A stretch of 64,000 bases of DNA, taken from Beroe forskalii. Taxonomy: Eukaryota; Ctenophora; Nuda; Beroida; Beroidae. Position 1 is the first letter of the stretch. Every line of letters starts with the position of its first letter. The position numbers were made by a program, and so were the translations under genes. Where the stretch lies: NCBI GenBank assembly GCA_011033025.1, contig WFMF01000329.1, positions 62,001 to 126,000 of the forward strand, given 5' to 3'. Positions 1 to 12,052 of this stretch are shown here, piece by piece. The notes under the pieces were generated by a model. It worked only from the letters and a program-made list of their open reading frames with translations, was not told where the DNA came from and did not search any database.

Positions 1-1737
1 CCCGGACCATTGTAATTAGCTACCGTATTCAATGTGATTATAGGGAGAGCTCGGAACGCAATGTCTGGTGGTATAGGTAGTAGGTAGGGGGATGTGCTTC
101 ACTTCAATCGCTTCATGCTACGGAATTACGGGTACAAATATGATGCGATATAGTTTGTTGAGAAACTTTCATTCTGAAATGCCAGCTATCATAATTTTCT
201 GAAACGTAAAACGAGGGAAGAACTAGTGAAGTCTATCTTACGCAAGATACAAAAGACGAGCTATTTTCCCGATTTTACGAAATTCTAATCAGACAAGGAA
301 CCACTCAACCACGCCCTATCGATCTACAGATCTAACAAGATACACTGGATTATACACGCAAAGGAATATCACATAATTCTCACTTATCTCAGTGGCGCTG
401 ACTCTCCTCCATATATCCCCACCTGTATTTGGTGTACTATATTATTATTATTATGAGCAGGCGTTTCATTACCTCTCAGACAATGGCTTGAGTCACGCTC
501 AAACACCATGCGTTTCAGAGTGATGTGGTTATCAGACCCCAAAGGTATGAGTTGGTGACGTCATTATTGTAGGGTAAAATTGTGAGTTGGTGACGTCATT
601 ATTATAGGTTAAAGTAGTGGGTTGATGGCGTCATAACCATAGTTCACAGTGGTGCGTTTAAGATTTTAAAAGCGCCTATTCCATACGCGTAGTCTAAAAA
701 TAATTACATTTGCATAAACCGTGTATTTGAAACTTACACTCATGTTTGAATTCAAGAAGCCATGATAAGTACCAGCAATAATATAGCCTCACAGCCACAT
801 ACACGTTGCTAGAAAGTGGGAAGTTGACAGGAAGTGACATCATTATCAGGGCTTAAAATGACCAATTGCCGATATTACGCCGTCTAAATTTCGTATGCAA
901 CCACCAAGATAACACGTGTGTATATCGCATATTCCTGCCTTTTTATCATACATATTATCGGTAGTCGGTACTTTTGTAAATTTACTACTTATTTATCGAA
1001 AGTAGGTATATTCACCGTATTTATCTGTTCTTTCCGAGAAAGGTAAAATGAACAAAGCAGCGACTAAATTACTCTGAAGTTCTTATGACCGTTTTGGTTA
1101 AATATTATATATTTTATCCAGCGATACACTTTAAGGTTTAAATGGCGAAGAGGATTTAAACCGTTCAAAGACAATATGAGGATATTACTAATATGAATCT
1201 GCAGTTGATAGAAAATATCACTGAATTTGTAGTGATTATGAAGTTCCATTTTCTGTCAGTCATTGGAAATCAGTCAGTCAACGGAATTATCAAAAATAAA
1301 TGCCGAATGATGAATTGATGATGCCGAATAATACACGCAAAATAGAAATTAGATTTCATCAATTCACTATTTAAAAGAGATGTGCATTTAGGGCCCTGGA
1401 ACGTCAGAGTCATTTTGGGTGTATTTAGTGGGGGGAGGGGGGCAAGGTGAACATAGCGTGACTGTTTATTGACCAAAGTTCCCTGATGACATTTACTCAC
1501 AATGTTCCCGTTAGGTACGGTGAGGGAAGTCTCCGTGTGGTTTGGTTCTTGTGTTTGCATCGGGGATACCGGCATCTCTGCCCTCGAGTCTCTTCTTCCA
1601 TACGAGGCTGGGGAGGAGACGGGTAAATAAGCGGTAAATGCACGGTAAATATGCGGTAAATTAACGGTAAATGCAGGTAAATTAACGGTTAATTTATATA
1701 AGGTCTGTATATGGTACACATAATATTTTTATCTATC
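1..1737. other. Gene-free stretch with CRE-octamer repeat remnants
   Basis: No coding segment with convincing composition or splice sites was seen. Positions 548-690 hold a degenerate copy of the TGACGTCA repeat family: two near-identical 'gttggtgacgtcattatta' blocks about 40 bp apart, followed by a 'gcgcctattcc' end. A shorter fragment of the same type lies at 832-870. Positions 1618-1692 repeat a short 'cggtaaat' word about six times. Confidence 0.5.
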
Positions 1738-1771
1738 TTCTTTGTCCAGCATATTATGCTGGACAAAGAAA
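1738..1771. repeat. Near-perfect 33-bp palindrome
   Basis: The half TTCTTTGTCCAGCATA is followed almost immediately by its reverse complement ending TGGACAAAGAA, with about one central mismatch. It could form a tight hairpin or bind a dimeric protein. No gene adjoins it. Confidence 0.7.
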
Positions 1772-2940
1772 ATAGAGAAAAATATCATCTGGTCCACAAT
1801 ATGAAGGAGCATAAAATAATGTCTGGGAATTTGACGAAAATAGAATTTAGCTGATTAAAGACCAATTTATGGGTATGAGAATTGAGAAATAAATGTCGAA
1901 ATTACACTGAATTTTGATATCAACCGTTCAGTGTGCATCACAGAGATCACGCACTATATGATCGAGGGTCACGTCTCCTATCATTTCGTGAGCCGTGGGT
2001 AATTTTTCCAACGCCTCTTTTTTCGCGTGTCCTGTCTACCTTTATACAAGTTGACTTGAGGATCACATACACCATTTTACCGCTCTCTGATAAGTGCTCT
2101 AACATATCCCCATTCCGCATAATTTTTGTATGTTACCAGAAATGGCTCTTTACCCAAGACATATGGATTCTCCGGAAAAATATGAATGATTCATTCACTA
2201 CACATTTCCCGGTGACGTCACTATTATGGTTTATAGTGGTGTATTGCTGACGAAGCCTTGCTTTTATTCTTAACGTGACACGCAAACTTTCACGGGGGAG
2301 GTACCGGGGAATATCTCAGATTGTTCAGATATAATAATATATCTCTCAGGTAGAGATGTGTTTAACCAAGTCATTGAGATCGAGCGAACCAAAAAGATTT
2401 GATATATTTTGTGTATATTATTACACGGGATAAAAGCTATTATATACAGCCTGGTTTTTGGTATCCCAAATTAGCAAATATTTAAGAGATGATTTTACCA
2501 GTGAATATATAATAGGAAATTGTACTCAGAGGATGATGAGAAAATTGCAATTTTAGAGAGAATGGAGACAAGATTTTCAGAAGGACCAAGGATTATACGA
2601 TAAATAATTGTGCGTGGCTTCGGTTTCGAGAGCACGAAATGAGATCAGCCAACTCAGCTTTTCCGGCAACAGAATATAGGCGACGAATGGATGATTATCA
2701 GAATACCAGATGATAGCTAAATGATATATCGGATATGATGGTAGCCGAATGAACAATGATGGGCATGAGATCAGAATGAACGACGGTGGTTTAAATTGAT
2801 ATACCACTTAATACAATTCTCTTATAACAGAATATACGTTTGTATATGGAGAAAATAAGGTAAAAATCTTAGGGTCATATAGGGGGTGAATCAGCTTGCC
2901 CACAGGAAATCTTTGTTACATTAACCAATCAACGTGCGAC
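1772..2940. other. No gene seen
   Basis: AT-rich sequence. Positions 2208-2265 carry a fragment of the CRE repeat (ggtgacgtcactattatggt). The short ORFs here have no recognisable content. Confidence 0.4.
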
Positions 2941-3610
2941 CCAATCCCTGCACCCCTCTAACCCCTCCCAGCACCCCTCTAACCCAATCCAAGCACCCCT
3001 CTAACCCCTCCCTGCACCCCTCTAACCCCTCCCTGCACCCCTCTAACCCAATCCCAGCACCCCTCTAACCCCTCCCAGCACCCCTCTAACCCTCCCAGCA
3101 CCCCTCTAACCCCTCCCTGCACCCCTCTAACCCAATCCCTGCACCCCTCTAACCCCTCCCTGCACCCCTCTAACCCAATCACTGCACCCCTCTAACCCAA
3201 TCCCTGCACCCCTCTAACCCAATCCCTGCACCCCTCTAACCCCTCCCTGCACCCCACTAACCCCTCCCTGCACCCCTCTAACCCTCCCTGCACCCCTCTA
3301 ACCCCTCCCTGCACCCCTCTACCCCTCCCAGCACCCCTCTAACCCCTCCCTGCACCCCTCCCTGCGCCCCTCTAACCCCTCCCTGCACCCCTCTAACCCC
3401 TCCCTGCACCCCTCTAACCCCTCCCAGCACCCCTCTAACCCCTCCCTGCACCCCTCTAACCCCTCCCTGCACCCCTCTAACCCCTCCCTGCGCCCCTCTA
3501 ACCTCCCTGCACCCCTCTAACCCCTCCCAGCACCCCTCTAACCCCTCCCTGCACCCCTCTAACCCCTCCCTGCACCCCTCTTACCCCTCCCTGCACCCCT
3601 CTAACCCTGC
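2941..3610. repeat. 21-bp minisatellite (CCCTCCCTGCACCCCTCTAA type)
   Basis: About thirty tandem copies of a roughly 21-bp unit whose variants alternate 'cccctccctg', 'cccctcccag' and 'cccaatccct' before 'cacccctctaa'. The unit is seven codons long, so the minus strand stays open and reads a false Gly-Val-Arg-Gly-Val-Gln-Gly heptad. Strand composition is strongly skewed, with C on the plus strand. Some units are shortened by a base or two, as expected from slippage. Confidence 0.95.
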
Positions 3611-5730
3611 ACTCACCTCCTCTTTGCACTTTGGTTCTGATAGCGCCCCCGGCACTGACTTCTGCCTCAGTGGCTGGGAACCCTCTCTGATCGGAGTTGT
3701 CATACCGTGCTTCCTTGTTAGCTACTATTATACCACCTGGCATGGATGTTGTGAGGGGAAGTTTAAGTCCTGATTGAGCAAGGATACAGATATTAAACTG
3801 GAAATAGAAGTGAAGCAATGAGACGGAATTGGATAGACTAGAATTAATTTTCAATTGACGAAATCGAAGGAAAGTGTAAATTAATTAAGTGTCAACCTCA
3901 GATAAAATATTGGATTGTGAATTGAGAACGGGTCAAATCACAGGAATTCTGTACTGTTCTCTGTAGATTAAAATACTTTAGGTAAATAAGAATCTGCTCA
4001 TTACCTTTGTCGTGCTGGTATTCAACAACTATATCCTCCATGTTATACGGCCCATCGGCTCGAGTCTTGATGAGAGACTCCATGAACAAGACATTAGCTT
4101 TTCTAAGTTAGTGCGGTGATCCATGCCATTGCTGGGGAGGGATGGTTAAATCTCAAAGTCAATAGCAAATGGCATGGCATGTCATGGCATGGCATTACAT
4201 GGCATGGCATTACATGGCATGCCGGTACAGTGATCCACGTCATCGTTGAAGAATATTGAGCAAATCAAAATCAACAGTACATAGCTAAAAACTGTGCAAC
4301 ATACACATTCTTATAGCTATATCCTATATAAAGTTAAACCATTTATAATTACTTAATTACAGCTTATGATATTAGTAAAATCTTTATAAACGTGAACGAT
4401 CTGTTGAATGGAGAACATTTTTAACATTTCCATTCGATGAAACGGATTAAGGGATCTCAATATGAGGAAAATCCTTTGAGAAGGTAACAAAGATCCAAAA
4501 GTCATTAAAAAGAATTGGATCGAATAAATCACGCTCCATTAAGTGTGTCCTTTAGCATTCAGCGAAAAGTTTCGAATAGAAAAGTTTCGAATAGAAAAGG
4601 ATCAGGATAGATCAAATGATTCAATTAGTGATCTTACAATACAATAGGAGATACAACAACAGATTTCTATAACTAGGGTCAGAGAATACAGTAACCTATA
4701 AAGCAGTAAAGCCATACGAAGAAAACCTAAACGAGGAAGGGACTAAAAAATCACTCGAAGTAGCTAGTGGCCTACCATGCAAGCATGAGCCAAAATATAT
4801 ATTTTTTATTCTACTATAAATAAATATCTGTTTATTAAAAATTGCGGCACCTTCTAGAAGAATCGACGGGCATGCAAATGAAGATCTGAATAGTGAATTC
4901 GTCCAATATTGTGGGATAGTCATAAGGAGGCTAACGTAATACTGTAATAATTCAATATTTACTGATCTATAAGAAAGAAATAACAATATTCTAATAATTC
5001 ATTATCACCTCTCGATGACTACATGACATTTTATAAGTGAAAAGGGACTGTATCCCAAATCAAAAGTCGTTTACCCTACCATAGTGCCATGATATCGAGG
5101 TCCACTGGTTCACAGTTACTTCTATATTATGCACCTCTTCTTGCATATAGATAAAATTTTGCTTATTTTGGATACCGAAGAAAATAAGAGAAAAACACAA
5201 TGCAATCCCAAAGATGGTCTCGTATAAGAACCACAAAAAGAAACATTGACGAAGTATGCCTGAGGAAATCAGCTCATTCTGAGTAAGCAAGCAAACTATC
5301 AGATTCATGACGCTATTTTAAAGAGATTTAATAAGTAAATATCCCTCTGTGACATTAACAAAAAGACTTAAATTCTCCAGATTCCTGGAAACAGTGGCCC
5401 TTGTGCATTGCACAAAAGGACTCAGTGGTTCTTAGAGCAGAATATTATAAATGTTACTAACATGCCCTAAGACGAGGATATAACAAATATGTTACAAAGC
5501 AACCCTTTTGAAGAGGAACAGTATCATGGCAAAGTTTTATATCATAATTTCAGCCAGCCCTCTTGGCAGTTCCGAGGGAAATTGTTCATTTTCATGGCAT
5601 AATCAGCTAGTTAGCCTGCACTAACATATATATAAACATACTTGAACTGTCTCAGTCAAACATGATTTTAAGATCATTATAATAAGTTACAAACCCGGCC
5701 AAGTAACTGCTTAGGAGCCCTAAGCTGAAT
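3611..5730. other. No gene seen; short repeats only
   Basis: Positions 3945-3976 hold one copy of a dispersed 32-bp motif (see 35621). Positions 4172-4228 repeat ATGGC and TTACATGGC pentamers. Positions 4565-4600 duplicate 'aaaagtttcgaatag'. Otherwise AT-rich with no supported exon. Confidence 0.4.
3945..3976 (+). repeat. Dispersed 32-bp motif, copy 1
   Basis: Matches the pattern TTCTGTACTG..GT..GTAGAT.AAAATAC shared with copies near 34721, 35621, 37539 and 37695. Flanks differ, so only this core is common. Confidence 0.65.
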
Positions 5731-5832
5731 AACGCGCGCGCGAAAATTAGGCGGGCTGATCTCATTTAAACACCATCTTAAACTATGATAATGATGTCAT
5801 TCTCGGCCGCCAAATAGCCGCGCGCGGCGCAT
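5731..5832. mobile_element. CRE-octamer MITE (about 100 bp)
   Basis: Terminal inverted repeats rich in CGCGCG followed by 'aaaattaggcgg' on the left and 'ccgccaaatag' then CGCGCGGCG on the right, flanking a TGATGTCA-containing core. Same family as 11417, 17936, 28561, 29112, 29320, 29495 and 36102. No coding capacity. Non-autonomous DNA element by structure. Confidence 0.75.
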
Positions 5833-7165
5833 AACCCTAAACATATTCCTCACTAGACAATCTCTCAATATTGTTCTTACTATTTATTGGCCTTTAGCCC
5901 GTCTCCGAATAAATGGAATATGTTTGCTGAGTATGCAGGGAAGCAGGAAAGTTCTCAGCCCCATTCTAGAACCTGTAGTGATGTTAGTGCAACCTGATTT
6001 TTGAAGGACGTCATGTTAGTATGGTTTCAGTGTCGTCGCACATACAGCCAACTGTATATACATAGTCAAATATCCACTCGGCATGTTTAAATTATTGCCT
6101 ACACCAAGAGGCATATACATCGCAACATTCATACATGTTTCTACTCTTCTCTAAAATGGGCACGTACTTGGCAGCTAATTACCAGCCACCACCGAGCTCT
6201 ATTCAAGTTCTCAAGTATTCGTACTAGATACAGTTCTCGAGAAGTAACCTTGCATATCGATGGGAATTGAGAATAATGTAATAATATGCAAGCCTTTTGA
6301 TTGCATTATGAAACAGGTCAGAGCATAGCGTGGAGAAGAACAGGACACCCGCTCTCTCTAAATAGTGCCAATTCGATTATCTACCTCCCCACTTCACTGT
6401 TGGACTAACATGAAAATGACTAACATGATTTTGCAACGCAACATACAATAATACAGTGGGTTGCCTAGATCTGGGCAACCTGACATACAAATATGAACGG
6501 GGTTGCCTGTTTCTGTAACTTGAGCTCCCTAGCAGAGAAGGAGCAATACTGCAATAGCATTTGTAAACAGTGATGAACAGGGTCCACTGGCGACTGGTCT
6601 ATGTATAAAAACGGAACTGTTGATACTTTACTAATTATTTTCACAATTTCATTTCTGTCCATGTTCGTTGTCAACTGTCAACTAGGTCACATGTTAGTAA
6701 TTTTGTCCTTTTAATGCCCTTGATGTTAGTACAATATGTTGCATAGGTTGCCTTGGTTTTTGAATGGGGGTTCTCAGACATATTGTATCTCATACAAATA
6801 TTTGTCACGTGACTTCATATTGATCACGTGACTCCGGAGAATACGGAATACCGGAAACGACAATGACTAGACCATGTCCTGACTAGACCATGCCATTGCA
6901 TATATCAAATACATCATATTATGGTAGAAATAGTGAGGAGCGAGCCCCGAATGGGCAGAAGAAAATAACGCATCATGGTGGTATCCCTGGATTGGTGGCA
7001 TCCTGGGATCCAGCCAATAGAAATAAACATAACAGATCCTGATCTAAGAGAAACAGCCGGAACCAGTAAAACTCAGCGAGAGTTGAGACGTTAACAAATG
7101 GGGTTACGGTAGGTAGAGATACGTTAATGTCCATGATATAACCCACTACTCCGCAACCGTTTTAC
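5833..7165. other. No gene seen; paired E-boxes near 6.8 kb
   Basis: Positions 6805-6835 contain GTCACGTGAC and ATCACGTGAC about 20 bp apart, which are full E-box palindromes of the USF/MITF/TFEB type. No first exon could be identified next to them, so a promoter role is only possible. Confidence 0.3.
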
Positions 7166-7256
7166 GGATCGCACAAGAAAAATAGGCAGGCGACAGAACA
7201 CGTCATTATCAGGGGTTAAAATGGCACATTGATGAGGTGTGCCTGCCTATCTTTCC
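7166..7256. mobile_element. Degenerate CRE-type MITE
   Basis: Ends 'caagaaaaataggcaggc' and 'gcctgcctatctttcc' form an inverted repeat around a core with CGTCATTATCA. A diverged copy of the roughly 100-bp family. Confidence 0.55.
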
Positions 7257-8690
7257 TGGAGGAGATATTGATAAGCACCGGGCAAACCCTACTTGAATCA
7301 TTTCGTTCATTTTGCTTTTGTCAGCCGTTCGAAGGAAAGAAAGTTATTGAATAGTACACCAATGTTTGAAGCATGTTTGAAGTTTTAATCAATATTTTCA
7401 TAACATAGTAAGTTATGCTATTTTGATATATTATTCCAATCCCATAATCAACCAGTAATCATCCATTATGAGTTGGATAGTGCATTTAGAGACCCCCAAT
7501 CCAGCCGTTTCATATCATAGGTATCGTTCACAATCGAAATTGCACCAAATTAATAAATTATAGGACGGCCCATATTTCAAATTACTGCAGGGATGGCTAT
7601 CAGTTTTCAGCTGTAGTGGCAAGACACCATTAAAATCGGTCAGAAAAAAGACTTCCATTTTATTGGGCATGACCTAGACGTCCACGAAGTAACGGTAGGA
7701 GGCTACTGTTATTTTCTACTTTCTAGCTTAATTAATCAGATAGTGATTATGTAGCAAACTTATGTAGCAAACTATCAAAAAAGATCTCAAGAAGTTTTCC
7801 CCTATTATTCCGGTTGTAATCATTTAGTGCACAACACTCGGGGAAAAGTCCGGTGGACTACAGGAGCGCCCTAAAAATTGGATATCTCAATCATTAATTG
7901 ATTCATCGATAATCAATGGTGACAACAGACACAGGAAGTGCAGTACGAATTGTTTGAAATGGTAATAAATGGAGTCATATTTTACCAATAACAAAATTGA
8001 GCGCTTTTGGCGAGCTATCTCAGTTAAACAGCTTGAATTTAACTTCTGATAATTTGATTATAATTGCAGATAAAATTAGGCTTGATGTTTATTTTGAAAA
8101 ATCAAACAGATTATTTGAAAACTTCCCATGTATATATCGCGATCTTGAAGTTATTGTTATCCCAAGAATGACCTTCCCACACTCGACCAATCCAAATCAG
8201 ACCACAAGGGGTTCACCAAAAGAATGATGGGCCCAAGCAGGAGTGTGAGTCCGCTCTACCCAAGGCCATGGATATTGGTAATTTTATAGATACAGTAACA
8301 AACTACTTAACTAACTATCATACAAATTTTGGATCATCACTTTTTTATAAGTCATTATTCATAAGTCATTATTTCAATGATCGATCATGAGATCATGGCA
8401 TTGTAAACAATGCAAGTGCAACTCAGATTCGATCGCGTCATAAGCATTACAACAGAGTATATTGTCAAAATGGATGCTTGAAAACTAGAGAAGGAAGCAG
8501 GGTTGGAGTTAGATAATAAGAGAAAGTGAATTTCATCAAGCGTTTTTCACCACAAAAACACGCTATTTGGATCACTGAAATATCTACACCGATCACTTGA
8601 CAAAATAAAAAGGCTATGGAGGGAACTAACCTCAGTCCACTATTGAAAGTATAAACCGTAACAGGAACAGAGAGACACTGGAGATGGAAC
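7257..8690. other. No supported gene
   Basis: A 76-codon open frame at 7997-8227 has no recognisable domain, no splice sites that extend it and AT-rich codons, so I do not call it a gene. Confidence 0.4.
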
Positions 8691-8888
8691 TACCTTAGGA
8701 CATGAAATTAAGTAAGCAGAAAATTAAGCACTCAGGCCGCAAAAAATGCTTAATTTGGTGTAACGTCAAAAATTGATATGATAAATAATAAGCAAAATAC
8801 CTATGAAAAATGCTTAATTTGGTGTTGCCTAATAATGTGCGTTCTTAATTTTCGGAGTTCTTAAATCTTAATTTCATGTACTAAGGTA
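8691..8888. mobile_element. MITE with CCTTAG ends and TA target duplication
   Basis: Ends TA-CCTTAGGACATGAAATTAAG and CTTAATTTCATGTACTAAGG-TA are inverted repeats of about 20 bp flanked by TA. The interior repeats 'atgcttaatttggtgt'. The ends match the element at 44217. A TA duplication is the hallmark of Tc1/mariner-type transposition, so this is probably a non-autonomous passenger of that superfamily. Confidence 0.8.
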
Positions 8889-9020
8889 CTCTGCCCTATA
8901 AGACCTATAACCAAGAAAAATAATCAAGAAGTAGAAGTTCTATGAGATTAATCTGATCATCAAAAACTCCTGTGCCCAGGAGCTATATAGCTTGGAAGAG
9001 GAAAACATCAAAATCACAGG

Positions 9021-9458
9021 ATGGGAGAAATGGATAAGAAACCCAGACAGCTGGGGGATCACGTGGAAACACCTTCACCATCACCACCAGCTAACCCCCA
9101 ACCTGCAGAACCTCAACCTGCTGACCCTACACCTGCTCCAACTTCTAGGAAGAGGAAGAGGACAACTTCTCATGGTGGTGTGGAGGAGAAGTACATGGCG
9201 GTGTTGGAGCTGTACCAGGGAGGGCTGTTATTGAGAGAGGCATGCGATGCTGCCAGGGTCACCCGCTCCAATCTCTACAAGCAGCGTGCACTGACGGAGC
9301 TGAAGGTGGTTGATGAGGAGGAGTTTTTGAGAGTCCTGGAGCAGAACCCAAAAGCTTCCCTCACAAAGCTCAACACAGCCTGCAAAGATCGTCTCAGCCA
9401 GTCTCCTTGGAAGCAGAAGCTTGCTGACCTTCAGAAGAAAGGAGACCTCCTTCAGTGA
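9021..9458 (+). CDS. Small basic protein with possible helix-turn-helix, probably mobile-element derived
   Basis: A 145-residue open frame starting at ATG 9021. Residues 20-40 are proline-rich. Residues about 43-47 are RKRKR, a likely nuclear localisation signal. Residues about 57-85 (KYMAVLELYQGG to ACDAARVTRSNLYKQ) look like a helix-turn-helix. The tail has two further helical stretches ending KKGDLLQ. The overall layout resembles small DNA-binding ORFs of transposons, but I cannot name a family. The proline-rich/NLS segment is repeated without the rest at 11935-12052, so the gene has spread as a repeat. A structured element begins 16 bp after its stop. The overlapping frame from 8992 is a shadow. 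Confidence 0.5.
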   Translation: MGEMDKKPRQLGDHVETPSPSPPANPQPAEPQPADPTPAPTSRKRKRTTSHGGVEEKYMAVLELYQGGLLLREACDAARVTRSNLYKQRALTELKVVDEEEFLRVLEQNPKASLTKLNTACKDRLSQSPWKQKLADLQKKGDLLQ

Positions 9459-9474
9459 ATTTGTTGATGCTATA

Positions 9475-10197
9475 TGTACTTTAGAGGCGTAAGACGAACA
9501 CGCAGACAATATAGAGCCCTGCGAGAGCAGGGCTCTATATAATATTTAAATGTCGACAGCGTAGCTGGAGACATTTAAATAATTTAGAGTGCGAGGCGAA
9601 GCTGAGCCGAGTGCTCTAAATCATATTTCTGCGGTGAGTCTGAGCCTCTAAAGTACTATAGTAGTCGAACGGTGTACAAAGACACACCCTGTACACAACA
9701 AGCACACATTACCTTATATGGTAATAATAGAAAATGCTTGTTAACACAAAACAAAAAGCATAACTCAGCCGTTTTTTGAGCAATTTTGATCAAACTTTCA
9801 GGATATTACGGGCAAGATATGACCAATACATTCCTGAGTAGCTAACATTTCTGACCCTCAGAAATTGAGAAATGACAGATAAACCGGTGTTTTGTTTTAA
9901 AGTTACCGCTTAACAACTGGCTTTTCGGTCATAACTCCGCTTCTGGAGCTCAAAATGAATCTAAACTTCACTGAGATGTTGCTTTTATGAAGCTCTAAAT
10001 ATCCTGAAAGTTTCATCAAGTTTGCTCAAAAACCTCGGAGATATGCACATTTTGTAACGCAAAAGCAAAGGTCGCGTAGATGTGTATTTAAATTGGTGTG
10101 TCATAACAAACACATGATATAAAGCGCGAGTAGAACACGACTCTACGCATATAGTACTACCCTTTAAATCGGTCAAACTTGTCGTGAGACTACTATA
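9475..10197. mobile_element. Composite multi-hairpin element, copy 1
   Basis: Starts TGTACTTTAGAGGC and ends GAGACTACTATA. Part one (9476-9656) is a four-way junction: outer stem GTACTTTAGAGGC/GCCTCTAAAGTAC with a second GCAGA/TCTGC step, enclosing three arms at 9509-9540, 9542-9582 and 9582-9621. Arm 1 is closed by GAGA. Arm 2 has GTC-GA-CAGC-GTA-GCTG-GA-GAC. Arm 3 carries GA/GA steps but has lost a few bases relative to the other copy. Part two (about 9657-10197) has TATAGTAGTC/GACTACTATA ends and a 50-bp imperfect inverted repeat (9759-9807 with 9998-10047). A nearly identical copy lies at 32005-32738. There is no coding capacity. Confidence 0.85.
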
Positions 10198-11416
10198 TTT
10201 CATTAGTCATGGCTTTGCAAGCAACGCAAGAGTAACTCTCATTTCGAAGTTCAACAGCCAGAAATTGAAAAGTAATCAACTTTATATTATTATTAATTTT
10301 TCAACAAGTCAACAAGTTGTAAGAGCTGGTCAACTTGAACACTGTGGTTGTATAAACTACCAAACTAAACGAGGATCAGAGAAGGCTACCTGGAAAGCAA
10401 ATAATAACACTGCAATGCTGTGTTACTTCAGGCTGTAACTCTGTCATCCACAGACCACCATCGCACAAAAATATCCAGTAATTGAAGGGAGGAACTTTAT
10501 TCAGCTTAAATTCGAGGAATTAAAACATTTCCTCGCTCATATAAGCAACGAACAAAAGGGAAGAAATATAGGTAGATATAATACTGATTCAGCAGCGAGT
10601 ATTGTAGACACGGATCCTAGATGAGTAGATGAAACGAAACTCTGCCTAATCAGCCGCCAGTAGTAGCAGGAGCAGCAGAATGCTCACGATTTGTACAGGA
10701 TCAATTTGTGAAAATGCAGAAGGAAATGATATAGATCTATATTATAGTATGTATTTTATATTTAAAGAAGTAGCAGGTTTAATGTACTCCAAAGACACAT
10801 TGCTTACACGACGTACCAATTACACAGCCAGATATATAAATGTAGCAGAGATACGTTATAATGATAAGACAACTGCGAATGGGGAAATATAAGTCGTTTT
10901 ATTTTCTCTCAGTATATAAAATGAACAAACAGCTGATATATGAGTGGCTATATATCAAGATAAGGCATGCTTGCGCTATCTCCTATTTATATTATATCAG
11001 ATAGCGGCAATAAATCAAATGGTTAAAATATTGTTTTAGGATAACGAATATAATATATATCGAGACAGTAGAATGGGAGATCTGATATATATTCAATACA
11101 GTACTGTAGACTATAAGAAATTCTGGTTAAATATATCTATAATATATCAGAAGACTTATGAAACGAAGCAGGGCTATGACAACGCTCGAATATACTAATA
11201 TTTTAGAGCATGATCACTGTATAAGCTGCTTGAGTCAGCGAACTAGCAAACCATTGAGCGGTGGAGAGAGAGAGAGAGAAAGAGAGGGAGAGAAAGAGAG
11301 GGAAGGACGGATAAATAAATATGTATATAATAATATATGTTCAGTCTGTCGTGAGTAATATGAGGTTAGGGAAGTATAGCCGGAGCTACGCTACCAATAT
11401 ATCCACCACACTATTA
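10198..11416. other. No gene seen; GA-rich microsatellite
   Basis: Positions 11262-11312 are a GAGA microsatellite with interruptions. Short ORFs at 10184, 10680 and 11158 have no recognisable content and rely on low-complexity DNA. Confidence 0.4.
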
Positions 11417-11517
11417 TGCGCGCGCACGAGAAATAGGCGGTTAAAATGTCGTTATAATCATATCGAAATGTAGTAAGTTGTCGACGTTATGAACCGCCTA
11501 TTTTCCGCGCGCGGCGT
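11417..11517. mobile_element. CRE-type MITE (about 100 bp)
   Basis: Left end GCGCGCGCACGAGAAATAGG and right end 'accgcctattttccgcgc' are inverted repeats with GCGCGCG outer ends. The core has the diverged palindrome 'gtcgacgttatg'. Confidence 0.8.
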
Positions 11518-11934
11518 TCAAACCACGACAATGTTACGTCACCCCCGACTGCGTATTGTCCGTATTCGACCATCGTATAAAGATCTCATATATATTAGGA
11601 TGGTTGGATAATTGGCATGCCCACCACACGCATACATTTTCTCATACATGTAACCCGGCATAATATATGCGTGTTCAGTACATAAAAAGAGGGAAGTCAT
11701 ACATTAAAAGAGGGATGAAAAGATGTGGTGTACACCCCATTTTGTTGTATGGGGTGGTTAATGTTTCATCGGGGTACAATCTGAGGAAAAAAGACTTCAT
11801 CAGTATAATGATGAGGACGCTGTAGACTTTAGGATAGAAAGTAAAGTCTCAAAGAGCAGTCCACAAAGACGCCTCGTACCTACAGGTGATGGTATTTCAA
11901 TATTTTGTAAGACCTAAACAGCAATGGATTTGGA
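11518..11934. other. No gene seen
   Basis: AT-rich sequence without a supported exon or repeat structure. Confidence 0.35.
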
Positions 11935-12052
11935 GATCACGTGGAAACACCTTCACCATCACCACCAGCAAACCCCCAACCTGCAGAACCTCAACCTGCT
12001 GACCCTACACCTGCTCCAACTTCTAGGAAGAGGAAGAGGACAACTTCTCATC
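11935..12052 (+). pseudogene. Partial duplicate of the 9.02-kb ORF (proline-rich/NLS segment)
   Basis: About 115 bp nearly identical to 9058-9172, covering the HVETPSPSPPA to RKRKRTTSH segment, then stopping abruptly so that the helix-turn-helix part is missing. The sharp edges suggest insertion or segmental duplication rather than divergence. Confidence 0.75.

Noticed and set aside
2941-3610. CRISPR-like array
   Set aside because: Contiguous units without spacers, in animal DNA; a minisatellite.
2979-3854. Minus-strand frames reading GVRGVQG repeats as a structural protein
   Set aside because: They are the translation of a 21-bp minisatellite, open because the unit is seven codons; no start, splice or non-repeat domain supports a gene.
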